Shown: positions 21,647 to 31,480, counted from the first letter of the stretch. The stretch is DNA of 64,000 nt from Capronia americana (GCA_016110215.1 JADWQD010000011.1:1054001-1118000), one strand, 5' to 3'. Notes: generated from the letters alone by a model not told the origin. Program-made: numbers and translations.

Positions 21647-23605
21647 ATGGTCGACAAACCAGGAGATCATGATCGCAGCCGCACCACCACCGAGCCTTCC
21701 ACCTCCAGCCTGCACCCTCAACCCAAGGACGATGAGATGGGGGAGCTTTTCCACCGACCTCTGGATTACAAAGAGCTCTATCGCTTCAGAACAGACCTTC
21801 AGGTTTACTCCCCAGACACGCGATATCAGACAGAATCAACCCAAGAGCGCCATCGATTTTTCAAAGCGAGGGCGCAACGAGACCAAAACAGCCACAGTCT
21901 CGCCGGACGCGCTGGGAAACAACGGGAGAAAGTCATGATTCGGCATAACATAAAAAAACGTTGGGAAGAAATGGGCGTCTGGAATCCGAGCTGGGGAATC
22001 CCAGGCCGGGTCAACCCAGGTCCCAATGATGATGTGACCACATGGCATTGGGACTGGCTTGTACGCCCTCGCAAAGCAGGAAATTTCCACGAACAGCCAA
22101 TGGACGTTCAGGAGACCAGCTGGCCCCCTCAAGAAGAGGAACTGGTGCATGAGCGTGCAATACGGGAGCACCTGGAGAAGAAAGGGCAATGGTCGGGACC
22201 TCCTTCAGCTATAGGGCAGGCAGTTGACGTCGATGTTGACGCTATAGATCGCGAATCTTCCGTTACAGGTCGCCCGTGGTTCGTGTGGCAACTCGATGTC
22301 GAAGAAGAGGCCATCCGACTAGCTCGGCTTGATCGTACGGAGATTCTTGATTATGAGAAGGCGGCAGAAAAAGTTGCGGCGCGATGGCGGGCAGAAGGCA
22401 AGTGGAAAGAGGCATGGGTCGACTATGATGATACCGACAGACCTGGTTGGAAGTGGCGGCACGAGTCCCCTTCACCTTCACCTGTGCACCCGAAGGACAT
22501 GGAGTTTTCGCCGTCTGAAATCGATGCGCTTGAGTCGATACCACCACCGACTCCAACTGCGCTTGCATCACCACTTCCTACCCCCCCTGTGGAGTTGGAG
22601 CCGAGGGGCGTTCCTGGAATTCCTATCTCTGACGCAGATGCCGAACAAGAAGATATCGGGTCGGTGCCCGCCGCTTCGGCTACGCAGAATGACGATACTG
22701 TCTCAGGAACTCCACGTCGCCGCGGACGGCCTCGAACTGGACAAAGCACCCGGCAGGCCAAGACCACATCTCCGACGCTCACCCAGCCTGCAAGGATCTC
22801 AAAACCCGCAACTGGTACTCGGCACAGCACTAGGGTCGTGCAAAAAGAACGAATTAAACAACTGGACGCCGTTGTGTCCATGACCGCAGCGGACTCGACG
22901 CGCAGGATGACTGGGGAGATCACCCGAGAGCCACGTGTACCGAGAAAGGCACACCAAGAGCAGGACACTTCAGATCGCTATGGGCTCACGGCCAAGGCCC
23001 GAGGCCGCCCCAAAAAGGTTGTTGAATCGGCAAGCCCCCCTTCTCCGGCCAAGCCACGGGGTCGCCCCAAGAAGATGGTCGACGCCTCCAGCGTCGATAC
23101 CACAGCCAAACCACGGGGTCGCCCCAAGAGTGTTGTCAACCCCTCCAGCTCCGCCTCCACGGCCAGGCCACGGGGTCGGCCGCGAAAAGTTGCTGAATTG
23201 TCTAGCGCTGCTTCTCCGGTCAAGTCACGAGGTCGTCCAAAGAAGGTTGACCCCTCCAGCTCTCCCTCCACAGCCAGGCCCCGAGGTCGGCCGCGAAAAG
23301 TTGCTGAAATGTCTAGCGCTTCGTCTCCGATCAAGCCACGAGGTCGTCCCAAGAAAATAGTCGAATTGTCTAGCTCCGATTCCACGGCCAAGCCACGAGG
23401 TCGTCCCAAGAAGGTCGACTCCTCCAGCTTTGCCTCCACAGTCAGGCCTCGAGGTCGACCAAGGAAGATTGTTGAATCGTCCAGCGCTGCTTCCACGGCT
23501 AGGCCACGAGGTCGTCCCCGAAAAGTTGATTCCCAGCAGGCAAGCAAGCCCAGTGGCGTGACAAAGCAGAAGATCGAGCGTCGTAGGCGATCTCGAACGG
23601 ACTAA
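21647..23605 (+). CDS. Nuclear protein with eleven AT-hook motifs
   Basis: A single exon encodes 652 aa from an ATG in good context (AAGAAATGG). Residues 30-280 are a Trp- and Arg-rich region (WEEMGVWNPSWGIP, TWHWDWLVRPRK, RPWFVWQLD, RPGWKWRHE) that looks structured but that I cannot name. Residues 280-350 are Pro/Ser-rich. One AT-hook lies near 358 (RRRGRPR). Ten more follow between about 450 and 630 at a period close to 19 aa, each of the type KPRGRPKK or RPRGRPRK followed by an acidic/Ser/Ala linker. AT-hooks bind the minor groove of AT-rich DNA, so the protein is probably a nuclear chromatin or DNA-binding factor. The array is encoded by a 57-bp tandem repeat that also leaves a long frame open on the other strand. 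Neighbours on both sides look accessory. Confidence 0.85.
   Translation: MVDKPGDHDRSRTTTEPSTSSLHPQPKDDEMGELFHRPLDYKELYRFRTDLQVYSPDTRYQTESTQERHRFFKARAQRDQNSHSLAGRAGKQREKVMIRHNIKKRWEEMGVWNPSWGIPGRVNPGPNDDVTTWHWDWLVRPRKAGNFHEQPMDVQETSWPPQEEELVHERAIREHLEKKGQWSGPPSAIGQAVDVDVDAIDRESSVTGRPWFVWQLDVEEEAIRLARLDRTEILDYEKAAEKVAARWRAEGKWKEAWVDYDDTDRPGWKWRHESPSPSPVHPKDMEFSPSEIDALESIPPPTPTALASPLPTPPVELEPRGVPGIPISDADAEQEDIGSVPAASATQNDDTVSGTPRRRGRPRTGQSTRQAKTTSPTLTQPARISKPATGTRHSTRVVQKERIKQLDAVVSMTAADSTRRMTGEITREPRVPRKAHQEQDTSDRYGLTAKARGRPKKVVESASPPSPAKPRGRPKKMVDASSVDTTAKPRGRPKSVVNPSSSASTARPRGRPRKVAELSSAASPVKSRGRPKKVDPSSSPSTARPRGRPRKVAEMSSASSPIKPRGRPKKIVELSSSDSTAKPRGRPKKVDSSSFASTVRPRGRPRKIVESSSAASTARPRGRPRKVDSQQASKPSGVTKQKIERRRRSRTD
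22990..23530 (+). repeat. 57-bp coding tandem repeat encoding AT-hooks
   Basis: Ten imperfect units, each centred on a CGAGGTCG- or CGGGGTCG-type core, start near 22999, 23057, 23117, 23171, 23228, 23282, 23339, 23396, 23450 and 23507. Units alternate between KPRGRPKK and RPRGRPRK forms, suggesting a higher-order two-unit duplication. Confidence 0.85.
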
Positions 23606-24434
23606 ACTGAGCAGCGCAGACATCCATCAGATGTGGCCTCGACATTTGAAAAGCCAGGTGGACAAGGCTGAGTATGATTTATTTTATTCCCGATTTGCTG
23701 TTCTCGTCCTCGTACATAAGTGCTTCTCTTCCTTCAATCCGCCGACGCAACAGGTAAAGATGGGACGACATCTCGCACATCTTGTATCACCATAGCTCGA
23801 CCCATATGATTGTGTCGGAGAACAACAGTAAGCTTAAGAGGCAGATAGATATTTGGTTCTCGTTTTGCCGCCTGTCAATCTGGATATTGTTGCCTGCTCT
23901 GAGGGCTGTGCATTAAAGCTACCCCATAGCAGAGGCGTCTTCTCAGGGGTAAGATGAGCATTCCGCCAAAGACTTCGAACGATGAGAACGGCTAAAATGT
24001 AAACCATGCTAGTTCCAACTTCTGCATTTCTCCTCTCGATAGCTCTTTATTACCTATGCCTCGGCGAACGTGTATATCATATAGAGCCAGGTTTGACTGG
24101 CTTCAGCAACTCTCCCGTGAAGGTCTGCTCTCGTGTTGAGGCTCACCTCACCGATCCCCCTATGCTAGTAATTTTGAGGTTCACTGCGTCGTCTTCGTGG
24201 TTGTAGAAGTGCACAGTGGGAGCTAGATGATCTGCGGAATCCTGAACTACATGTAATGCTCCTACAGACTGATGGAGGTACGAGTTGGGTGTGGCGCGTT
24301 TAGTGGGCACCATGCCCCCACGTTCAGCCGCAACGCAGCTCCTGCAGCCTTGTACAACCCCGCATATGCACTTCCACGTCTCCATCTACGGAGTATCGAA
24401 GGCGATCTCGTCGTCCGTCCGGTTGCCAATCAAC
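23606..24434. other. Spacer after the AT-hook gene
   Basis: AT-richer sequence just after 23660 is a likely 3' UTR. A 66-aa ATG frame at 24006-24206 has a hydrophobic start but no other support. No gene is called. Confidence 0.45.
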
Positions 24435-25174
24435 ATGGCAGCTGGATTTGCAACACCAAGCACGGGAAGAGGGCAAACTGGCAAGGCTCAAGCTGAGCTA
24501 GCGGTCGGAGCATCCTCATCGATTGCCAGTATGCCTGTCTCCCCTTCCATTATATTGTGTGTGGGTTCACTGACCAACCCCAGGCAGAAAACGCCGCCTT
24601 GCCAAAGATGAAGGCCTAGACAGCGAGCCGGCCCGGCCGCCAATGACCCCAAAAGCACACGCACGTGGTGAGTAACCCCGTCAATACGTAGAAAGTCAGT
24701 CGAGCTTACTGAACATCTGCAGCACCAGTACCTCAACGCAGGAGCCCACGATTGCAGAAGCTACGAGAAACGACCACCCAGCCTCCCACAAGAAAAGACA
24801 GACAGACAAATGGACCCTCGATTTTTCAAGATACGCAAGACAAGGTCAATATCCCATCAAAGCCGTTGGCCACGAAAGAAAGGGTGACAAAGCCCGGTTG
24901 GCATTTCCTTCTCTCGAGCGATTACACTGCAGTACTGACTACAGCAGGCCAGGAGTCCCGAGAAAACACCGCAAGAGATGGGTCGAAGCGCGATTCGAAG
25001 CGACCAAAACACTGTGAGCAGTATGCTCGCAGCATGCCGACAGAGCAGCGGAACCTCATTGAGCAGTGGCTGGACGAAACCTGTCGATATCAACAAAGTT
25101 CACCTGATCTAGCCTCTCCCATTGCGGCCGTCACAACCACCACCTCACAAATTGGCACTTTCATCGCTGGCTGA
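24435..25174 (+). CDS. Hypothetical basic protein, three exons
   Basis: Exons 24435-24528, 24584-24667 and 24723-25174 join in frame to 209 aa. Introns run GTATGC...CCCCAG with a CTGACC branch word, and GTGAGT...CTGCAG with CTTACTGAAC. The ATG at 24435 has strong context (ATCAACATGG). The joined protein contains RKRRLAKDEG and RRSPRLQKLRE, basic clusters that resemble nuclear-localisation or DNA-contact segments. A C-terminal stretch (MPTEQRNLIEQWLDETC) is probably helical. I do not recognise a family. Consistent phases and clean splice signals make it more likely real than not. It lies in the same accessory-looking stretch as the AT-hook gene, 0.8 kb downstream on the same strand. Confidence 0.55.
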
Positions 25175-25639
25175 TAGCCTCGAACGACCTTGAACCGGAC
25201 CGGAAATGGCCGACCAACCTACCCCAATTATGCATGACCCGGACCGTCGAATGTCATCTGATTACCGCAGTATCGAATCCAAGGGACCCGCCATCTGAGA
25301 TAATGCGGCAGGCGCACAGATGGTATCTTGCCCTTTGGCTTCTCCTGAGATGGTTGACAAACCGCGTCAACTTGAGGAGGGTACAAGAGAAAAAGATTGT
25401 ACAACAGTTGACGCAGGAAGCATTTTTGGTCATGTCCAAGGTCCGATGAACAAAATTTAGCCCGAAATGCGAATCGGCCGGGTCTAATGCCACACCTGTA
25501 CCAATCAAAGCTATGCATTCCTCTGCGGAATTCACCCTTTCTGCCAAAACAACAGCCTAACTCCGCGTCTGGAATCCTCGGACGGCATCTGCCGTGGATT
25601 AGCTAGGGACAGTTGAGCTTCTTGTCGACGACCAGTTCG

Positions 25640-26030
25640 GCTAATATTATGTGATCCTGGACCAGGAACCGCATTTCCGTTTCTACACGTCGAGCTTAAG
25701 CAGGCCGAAAGAGGGCACGCGATTGTTGAGCTCCTGAAGTGAGATTACGACATTATCGGGATAGGTAAATATGATTACAGCCAGCTGAAGTCTTTCTGCG
25801 TCACTTCAGACCATGAGCTAGAACGAAGAAAATTTGACTGGCTCAAGCTTCTCGGCCTGCTAGTTCCCACATTGGAAGTTGACCCAATTTCACTGAGATG
25901 ACGCAAGTGATATCTGAGCGGTCACACGAGCTATCAAGGACATGATCAACTGTGGAGCCGATACACGGCTCTGTGGTGCGCAAGGGTGGACAGGTATCGA
26001 GGTAAGTTGTCCGCAAATGCCAGCGGGAAC
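25640..26030 (+). pseudogene. Possible ankyrin-repeat relic
   Basis: Plus-strand translation gives LHVELKQAERGHAIVELLK then a stop, then further protein-like sequence with stops, then in another frame AIKDMINCGADTRLCGAQG. The pieces recall ankyrin repeats (GHxxIVELLL, L-GADT), but each is broken. Together with the STAND relic 6 kb away this could be debris of ankyrin/NLR-type genes. The evidence is weak. Confidence 0.3.
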
Positions 26031-26753
26031 AGGTATACCGTCAATCGCACTGCAAGAGCGCAATGAGTCAGAGACACGGGAAACATTACAAGGTGGGATA
26101 CATGGCCCTGCACGGAGCATGTCCACGGGATAATGTGGCAAGACATGAGGAAGGAACAAAATCACAAGCTCGCTGTGATTCCAGACATGCTCTCAGCAAA
26201 ACTAGCACCGGAAGGTATTATCGACACCTCGAGTGGCATCACCAAATACTTGATCTAGGTCGAAGCCACTCTGTCCTAGGAGTACCAACCAGAAGGGTTC
26301 AGGCCTGGGGTGCCTCGATCTGCATACTGAAGACGTACCTTATGGGAAGATACTTGTACAAATGGTGTTCTCGAGGTGGGAGGTCCAGCGCGGTGAGAAC
26401 CCGGCGAGCTTGATGCCAGTTAACGCGATTGCCCTCTTCTTCATGTGCAAGTTACTTGACGACTGTTCGGCGTAAGTCAGAGAATCAATGCCAGGTCAAG
26501 CGGCGTCATACCGTGTCTAGTCACTCGTCGTAGACGTAATAACGAGATCAGCGCGAGGTTCCGTTATCGACTGCGCCTTGGTTGGCCTTGTATGTCCGAT
26601 ACATATATCTTTCGTGCACAATCAGATCCCAAAGCCGGTAGATTTCCAATGCCCGTGTCTTGCCTCCTTGCATTGCCCTGCTGAACCAGTGCCCCAACGT
26701 ACCAGTGGTCCCTGACCGGTCCGCCGTAATGGAAGCGCAAAACACGGTGCGTA
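26031..26753. other. Spacer upstream of dUTPase
   Basis: No intact frame is seen. Short broken protein-like segments continue to about 26500 and may belong to the same relic as the preceding entry. Confidence 0.35.
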
Positions 26754-26783
26754 ACGCGTCCAACACGCTCCCCCCGCACGCGT
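26754..26783 (+). promoter_or_regulatory. Pair of MCB boxes (ACGCGT) upstream of dUTPase
   Basis: ACGCGT occurs at 26754-26759 and 26778-26783, about 75-105 bases before the ATG at 26858, with a TATA-like AAATATATG at about 26795. MCB boxes bind the MBF (Mbp1/Swi6) factor, which drives S-phase transcription in yeasts. They would fall inside the coding sequence if translation began at the upstream ATG (26729). Confidence 0.55.
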
Positions 26784-26857
26784 CCGCTTCCTTCAAATAT
26801 ATGTGCAAGTGCATCCAGCATCGATCTGCTCTCCACAACGTCGCTGGATCTAAAAGT

Positions 26858-27505
26858 ATGACCAGAACATCCACACCCCCTCCACCAGCATCAGCAGACG
26901 ACAAGCCCGGAACGACGCATCTCCCGCCCTCACTCCCTAACTCACCTCTGCCCAAACGCCTAAAAAAAGCCGAGCCCGCCGCCAAAATGAGCACACCCAA
27001 ACACGATTCTACTACCACCCCCTCAGCAGCGCCAGGGCCAGTAGTGCCCAAACTCAGCCCAACATCCCAGCCGCCGCTCCTGATCAAGAAACTCTCCCCC
27101 AACGCCACGACGCCGACCCGCGGCTCTGCCTTCGCCGCCGGCTACGACATCTACGCGTCGCAACCGACGACGATCCCGGCGCGGGGCAAGGCGCTCGTGT
27201 CGACGGACCTCTCGATCGCCACGCCCGAGGGCACGTACGGGCGGATCGCGCCGCGGTCGGGCCTGGCGGCCAAGCACTTCATCGACACGGGCGCGGGGGT
27301 CATTGACGCCGACTACCGCGGCGAGGTCAAGGTGTTGCTGTTCAACCATGCCGACGTGGATTTCCAGATCGGGCGCGGCGATCGCATCGCGCAGTTGGTC
27401 CTCGAGAGGATATACACGCCGGAGATTGTCGAGGTCGAGGATCTGGAGGAGAGCGTGCGTGGCGCGGGCGGGTTCGGGAGCACGGGTGTCGGGGTTGCGG
27501 GTTGA
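26858..27505 (+). CDS. dut1: dUTP diphosphatase (dUTPase)
   Basis: Single exon; 215 aa from the ATG at 26858. All five motifs of trimeric dUTPases are present in order: RGSAFAAGYDIYAS (motif 1), PRSGLAAKH (2), GVIDADYRGEVKVLLFNH (3), GDRIAQLVLERI (4) and the C-terminal P-loop-like RGAGGFGSTG (5). The enzyme hydrolyses dUTP to dUMP and pyrophosphate, keeping uracil out of DNA and feeding dTMP synthesis. A Pro/Ser/Lys-rich N-terminal extension of about 75 aa precedes the core and includes a basic cluster (PKRLKK) that could be a nuclear-localisation signal. The frame also holds an ATG at 26729 that would add 43 aa, possibly a second, organelle-targeted form. I favour 26858 because MCB boxes and a TATA-like word lie just upstream. 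The 3' end converges with the pyridoxal kinase gene. Confidence 0.95.
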   Translation: MTRTSTPPPPASADDKPGTTHLPPSLPNSPLPKRLKKAEPAAKMSTPKHDSTTTPSAAPGPVVPKLSPTSQPPLLIKKLSPNATTPTRGSAFAAGYDIYASQPTTIPARGKALVSTDLSIATPEGTYGRIAPRSGLAAKHFIDTGAGVIDADYRGEVKVLLFNHADVDFQIGRGDRIAQLVLERIYTPEIVEVEDLEESVRGAGGFGSTGVGVAG

Positions 27506-27975
27506 TGGGTGATGCTTGAGGGCTTGATGCTGTATTAGAGTGCGTCATGGGTGCTTCGTTTTCTGGCTCGTTGATGGCGAACAGAGCGCCCGCGCGCGTC
27601 CCCGTTCCTTGACGTCTCTAGTTTAGATCGTCCCTGCTCATTCCTTGGGCCTGCAGTTCAGTCTTTCGCGGAGAGAGTACCTCGTACTATGCCACGATTC
27701 AGAGGCGATGGGTGCCCGCCCGCGAGGCTGACATGGGCATGGTTGGTGTTGGCGGAATATGGTCCTTGTCGGAGCAGACACACAGTCTTGGACTGGGAAT
27801 AGACAAGAACCACACTTTAGAACACTGAGTGGTATGATGATATTGTATGTATACGGACGGGTCTATGCGTCATGAGCAACGAGGCCTTTAGAATGCCTCT
27901 AGCTTCACTGGGTGACGAGGTTTCTCGAAATCATCACCCGCCTTGCCCACTGTCCACTGTCCACTGTCCAAAGTT
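27506..27975. other. Spacer between converging dUTPase and pyridoxal kinase genes
   Basis: This is the shared 3' flank of two converging genes. It has AT-rich, poly(A)-signal-like sequence near 27830-27860 and no gene. Confidence 0.5.
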
Positions 27976-29671
27976 TCAAACGTCCATCGCTTGAGCCTTG
28001 TATCTCCCTTCCGGCAGCATCAAATCCCTCGCATTCCTCACGACCCTCACCTCGGCGGCCTTTGTCTCGGCCAAAAACCGCCTCTTGCCTACGCCGACGG
28101 TCTCGCCCTCGCCCTCGCCCTCCACACCGCCGACGCTCGCCCCGGGACTCCTGCCAAACTTCTTCATCTCCTCGTCCCTGGCCGTCCACGTCTTCTCCAG
28201 GATCGTCTGCATGCTGCTCAGCACCTTCTCCGTGGCCTTTGCCAGCGGCAACTCGGTGGCCTCGACGTCGTCATCCGGCATCCACGACGGCCGATCCAGG
28301 AGGTTCGCCTGCGCACACGCCTCGCGCAGCCTCGCGACCATGAGCGCCGCGAACATGTCGCCCGTGCCGCTGAAATAGCAATCCAGCACCGGGACCTCGA
28401 TCTTGAACAACCGCGCCCCGCCGTCTTGCTTCTTGGTGCTCCCCACGACAGTAAGGGTGCTTGGGCCGGCATCCGCGTCTGCGTCTGCGCCTGCGCCTGC
28501 GTCTGCGGTCGCTCCGACCCTCACACTCGTGACGACGACATGCCTCGTCCCGTGCACGGCATGCAGCGTCCTCACCGCGTTTGCCACGCCACTCAGACTG
28601 CTGATACTCACGCCGCTGAGCAGCTCGGCCTCGAACTGGTTCGGCAGGATCAAGTCGGCCTCCCGGATCAACGCCCGATACGCGGGGACGATGTCCTCGG
28701 CGACGTACAGCCTCCCCTGGTCGCCCATGACGGGGTCTAGGACCCAGAAAAACCCACCTGGGTGCACGGTCGAGCGGTAGCGCAGGTCCCGCGCAATGGT
28801 GCCGACGGCGTCGACGGCATCAGCGGAGGGGGAGTATCCCGAGAGGAGGACGTCGAAGTCCGTGAGGTGCGATTGGCGGAGGCCGTCGTAGAGTTCCTTG
28901 ATCTCGGCGGCGGGGGTGCGCCGGCCTTTGAATTGACGGTAGCCTGTGTGGTTGCCTGGGACGAGAGTGCGTGAGAAGCAGGTTGCTTAACGAAATTGGT
29001 CAAATAGGAAGGAAGGCGAGGGAGATAGTATAGTGCAATCTTGCACCCTCGCGACCTCGAAAGCGGATCCCAGGGAAAGAGGCACGCACGCCTCGAAAGC
29101 AGGCCCAGTCCTCCAAGTGACAACCCAAACGGGCTGCGTGTTGTTTGGACTTGACTTCGTAGACCATCTCTCACCCATCATCGATTGATATGTGATATCG
29201 AGATCGGCGTCGATAATGATACTGAACGACACGGAATCCGCAGACTTACTAAAATGCACGGTGTTGATCCCCGCGACCTCGCATCCCAGCGTCTGCATGA
29301 CGAACGTGGCCATCGTGTTGCCGACATATCTGCAGAGTTCCCACGACGAGTTAACACACACACACACTGGCTCACAGGCCTCGAGGTAGCAGGGACAGCC
29401 ACGGCGATCGGGACAGGGAACGAGAGAGAGTCTCGTTACAGAATCTGAATGTCGCGTGATACGTACCCGTAAACGACCTGGGTGGAAAATTCAGTCAGTC
29501 AGTCGATCAGTCGGCCAGTAAGTCTCGAGGGCGCGCCATCGCATGCAATGCAATGCAACGCAACGCAAGATGTAGCACGCAACATCGCATTGGAGAAAAA
29601 GACTAGCTACCCACATGGCTGGCAATGGCCAGGACTTTGGTTTCAGGGATCGTGATCTCGGGGGGCGTCAT
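27976..29671 (-). CDS. Pyridoxal kinase (PdxK/Bud16 type)
   Basis: Four exons, 29671-29615, 29477-29467, 29329-29250 and 28955-27976, encode 375 aa. The second exon is only 11 nt (GTCGTTTACGG). With it the protein reads ASHVVYGYVGN, the invariant N-terminal strand and substrate loop of pyridoxal kinases; without it the frame fails. Further signatures are NHTGYRQFKG (51-60), DPVMGDQGRLYV (123-134), PNQFEAELLSG (154-164) and FSGTGDMFAAL (244-254) with the catalytic Asp of GTGD at 249. The enzyme phosphorylates pyridoxal, pyridoxine and pyridoxamine with ATP in vitamin B6 salvage, in the cytosol. An Ala/Gly/Asp low-complexity insert (about 198-214) and a C-terminal tail with a Gly/Glu repeat are additions to the core. 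It lies between dUTPase (converging) and PCNA (same strand, upstream). Confidence 0.93.
29467..29477 (-). other. 11-nt coding microexon of pyridoxal kinase
   Basis: The segment lies between a CCCAG acceptor and a GTACGT donor and encodes V-V-Y plus two bases of Gly. It is required to restore the conserved HVVYGYVGN motif. Confidence 0.82.
29545..29570. repeat. CAATG/CAACG pentamer repeat in a pyridoxal kinase intron
   Basis: About five units of a 5-bp repeat (GCAAT, GCAAC) lie in intron 1 of the kinase gene. Confidence 0.7.
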
Positions 29672-30259
29672 CCTTCGTCCTCCTATCTTGTCTTGTCTCG
29701 TCTCGTCCAGCCGCTTACTGTGTTCTGTAGAGGCGCGGAAAGGGTGGAGGGGGTAACACCGGAGGGGGGGGGTAGGGACGGGGAAAAAAATGAACTGCGA
29801 GAACTACCCGAGAGAGAGACTGGGAGCCATGCGCCTGCTGAAAATCCCGTTTATCCGCACTGGATGCAGCTGTGGTTGAAGAGGACGAGTATCCTACGAG
29901 TACACGAGACCGTTATCTGACGCAAATCTGATATGACGCACATCGCTCACGCGCTACAGCCTCGTCAAAGTCCCGGCGGAAGGCAAGGCTGCACCACCCT
30001 GAATTATTTGCGGTATGCGGTCCGAGAATTCTCCTTGCCAACAAGCATTTTGCAACCACCCCCCTCGGATGCAGACACTCCATATGTAGCTTATTCTCGT
30101 GGTCGTTGTCATTGATCGTTTCAAATCCTCTTCTTCTCCCGACGTTCGCGTCTACTTCTTCTTTTGGCAAAGTGGACTTGACGTGCTATTCGTCATATCC
30201 CATGTCGCCATATCATGTCCACCCATCGTCCGAGTCTAGACAGGTCGGTATTTCGTTCA
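29672..30259. other. Spacer between pyridoxal kinase and PCNA
   Basis: This is the promoter side of the kinase and the 3' side of PCNA. A G-run (29754-29774) and one TACGAGTA (29895-29902) are present. No gene is seen. Confidence 0.5.
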
Positions 30260-31311
30260 TCATTCATCGTCCCCGATCTGTAGGTCCACACAGTCAACAT
30301 CGACGCTCACTCCACACCGACAAATCACCGAACAGACGGAACGTACCTTTGGCGCGAGGTAGAATCTCAAATAGCTGCTCCCGGACAGGGTGTACTCGAC
30401 CAGAAGAGGCACCTCCTGGGACAGGCACAGCTTGACCTTGGAGGATAGCCCACTTGCCTTGCAGAAGTTGACGAGGTATTTGAGCGAGAAGGTCAGGGAT
30501 ACGGGCTCGGAGAGGGAAATTTTGACATCCTGCTCGGGCTTCTCCATGTTGGTGTTCTGGCGGATTGTGACGCTCCCGCTGCCGATGTCGCCTTGACACG
30601 AGAACCGCACGCCATCCTTGCTCGCCTCGATGGACACTAATAGGGAAAAAGAAAAAAGTCAGACTCAAGATTGTTCTTCCCAAGTAACTGTACCCGTTCT
30701 TGTACGACGTAACCTACCGGACTCTGACATGGCGATGAGATCGCGGCAAATGCGCTGGAACTCGTTGCTGGGCATCTCGATCGTGGCCGCGTACTCTGTC
30801 TCAGGAATGCCCAGATGCTCTTGGTCAATGTCCATCAACTTAATGTCGTACTCGCTGATGCGGTCGGCGTCGCTGCTCTCGAAGACGAGGTTGACGACGT
30901 CGGGCGCATCTTCCGCCTTGAGCGTGAGGATGTCTTCGTTCTGCGCCGCGCGGAGGACCTTGGTCAGCGAGTTGAGGTTGATGCCGAGGGCGATGTTGCG
31001 GTCGCAGCGGAAGGGCGAGAACATCTCGGCTTTGAGCATCATCGACACGAGGGCGACGTGCGAGTTGTCCATGGCCTGCAGCGCCACGCCGGAGTCATTG
31101 CAGTCGAAGTTGCAGTCTTGCACGAGATCCTTGATAGCGTCGACGACCTGCCCGTCATCAATCTTAGCAAACTATGGCACAATGGAGAGACGATCGGAGA
31201 ATTGTATACCTTCTTCAACTGCGCAGCCTGTTCCAAGCGTGCTTCCAACACTACGGAGACAATTCATTAGATAGGTTCTGGAGGCAAGTGTGCGGTCACG
31301 GCGTCCGTACT
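30260..31311 (-). CDS. pcn1: Proliferating cell nuclear antigen (PCNA sliding clamp)
   Basis: The CDS model is 31311, 31250-31210, 31147-30718, 30636-30347 and 30277-30260, giving 259 aa, the normal PCNA length. The protein begins MLEARLEQAAQLKKVVDAIK, contains DCNFDCNDSGVALQAMD and RCDRNIALGINL, the interdomain loop region DIDQEHLGIPETEY, and ends YLAPKIGDDE. No ATG precedes TTGGAAGCA in genomic sequence. Instead an acceptor (CCGTAG) is followed directly by TG TTG GAA, and 60 bases upstream AAAGA|GTACGG gives a donor after an A, so the start codon is split A|TG. The intron has a CTAATG branch word. The last exon codes only IGDDE and the stop. PCNA is the homotrimeric DNA-polymerase processivity clamp and a platform for repair factors in the nucleus. 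Confidence 0.96.
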
Positions 31312-31445
31312 CTTTGCGATTGGACTGTGAGCTTCTCTCTTCTCTTTTCTTGTGTCGAAATTGCAGGTGTGGACGATGTTGTTGATGTTGGGCGTGCGAT
31401 AATTATCACGTCGTGATGCGGCGCAGACACGGTTTCTGTGAAGCC

Positions 31446-31480
31446 GCAAAGGCGCGAAGACTCGCGCGCGTCGCGGTCTA
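31446..31480 (-). promoter_or_regulatory. CG-rich element upstream of PCNA
   Basis: A cluster of CGCG words (GGCGCGAAG, CTCGCGCGCGTCGCGG) lies about 140-170 bases upstream of the split start codon. It resembles MBF/E2F-type sites, although no exact ACGCGT is present. Confidence 0.3.

Noticed and set aside
24006..24206. Small ORF with a hydrophobic start that could be a secreted peptide
   Set aside because: Only 66 codons, no clear signal-peptide cleavage context, and no cysteine pattern or other support.
26729..26857. Upstream in-frame ATG as the dUTPase start
   Set aside because: Possible as a second isoform, but the MCB boxes and a TATA-like word lie inside this stretch, so the ATG at 26858 is favoured.
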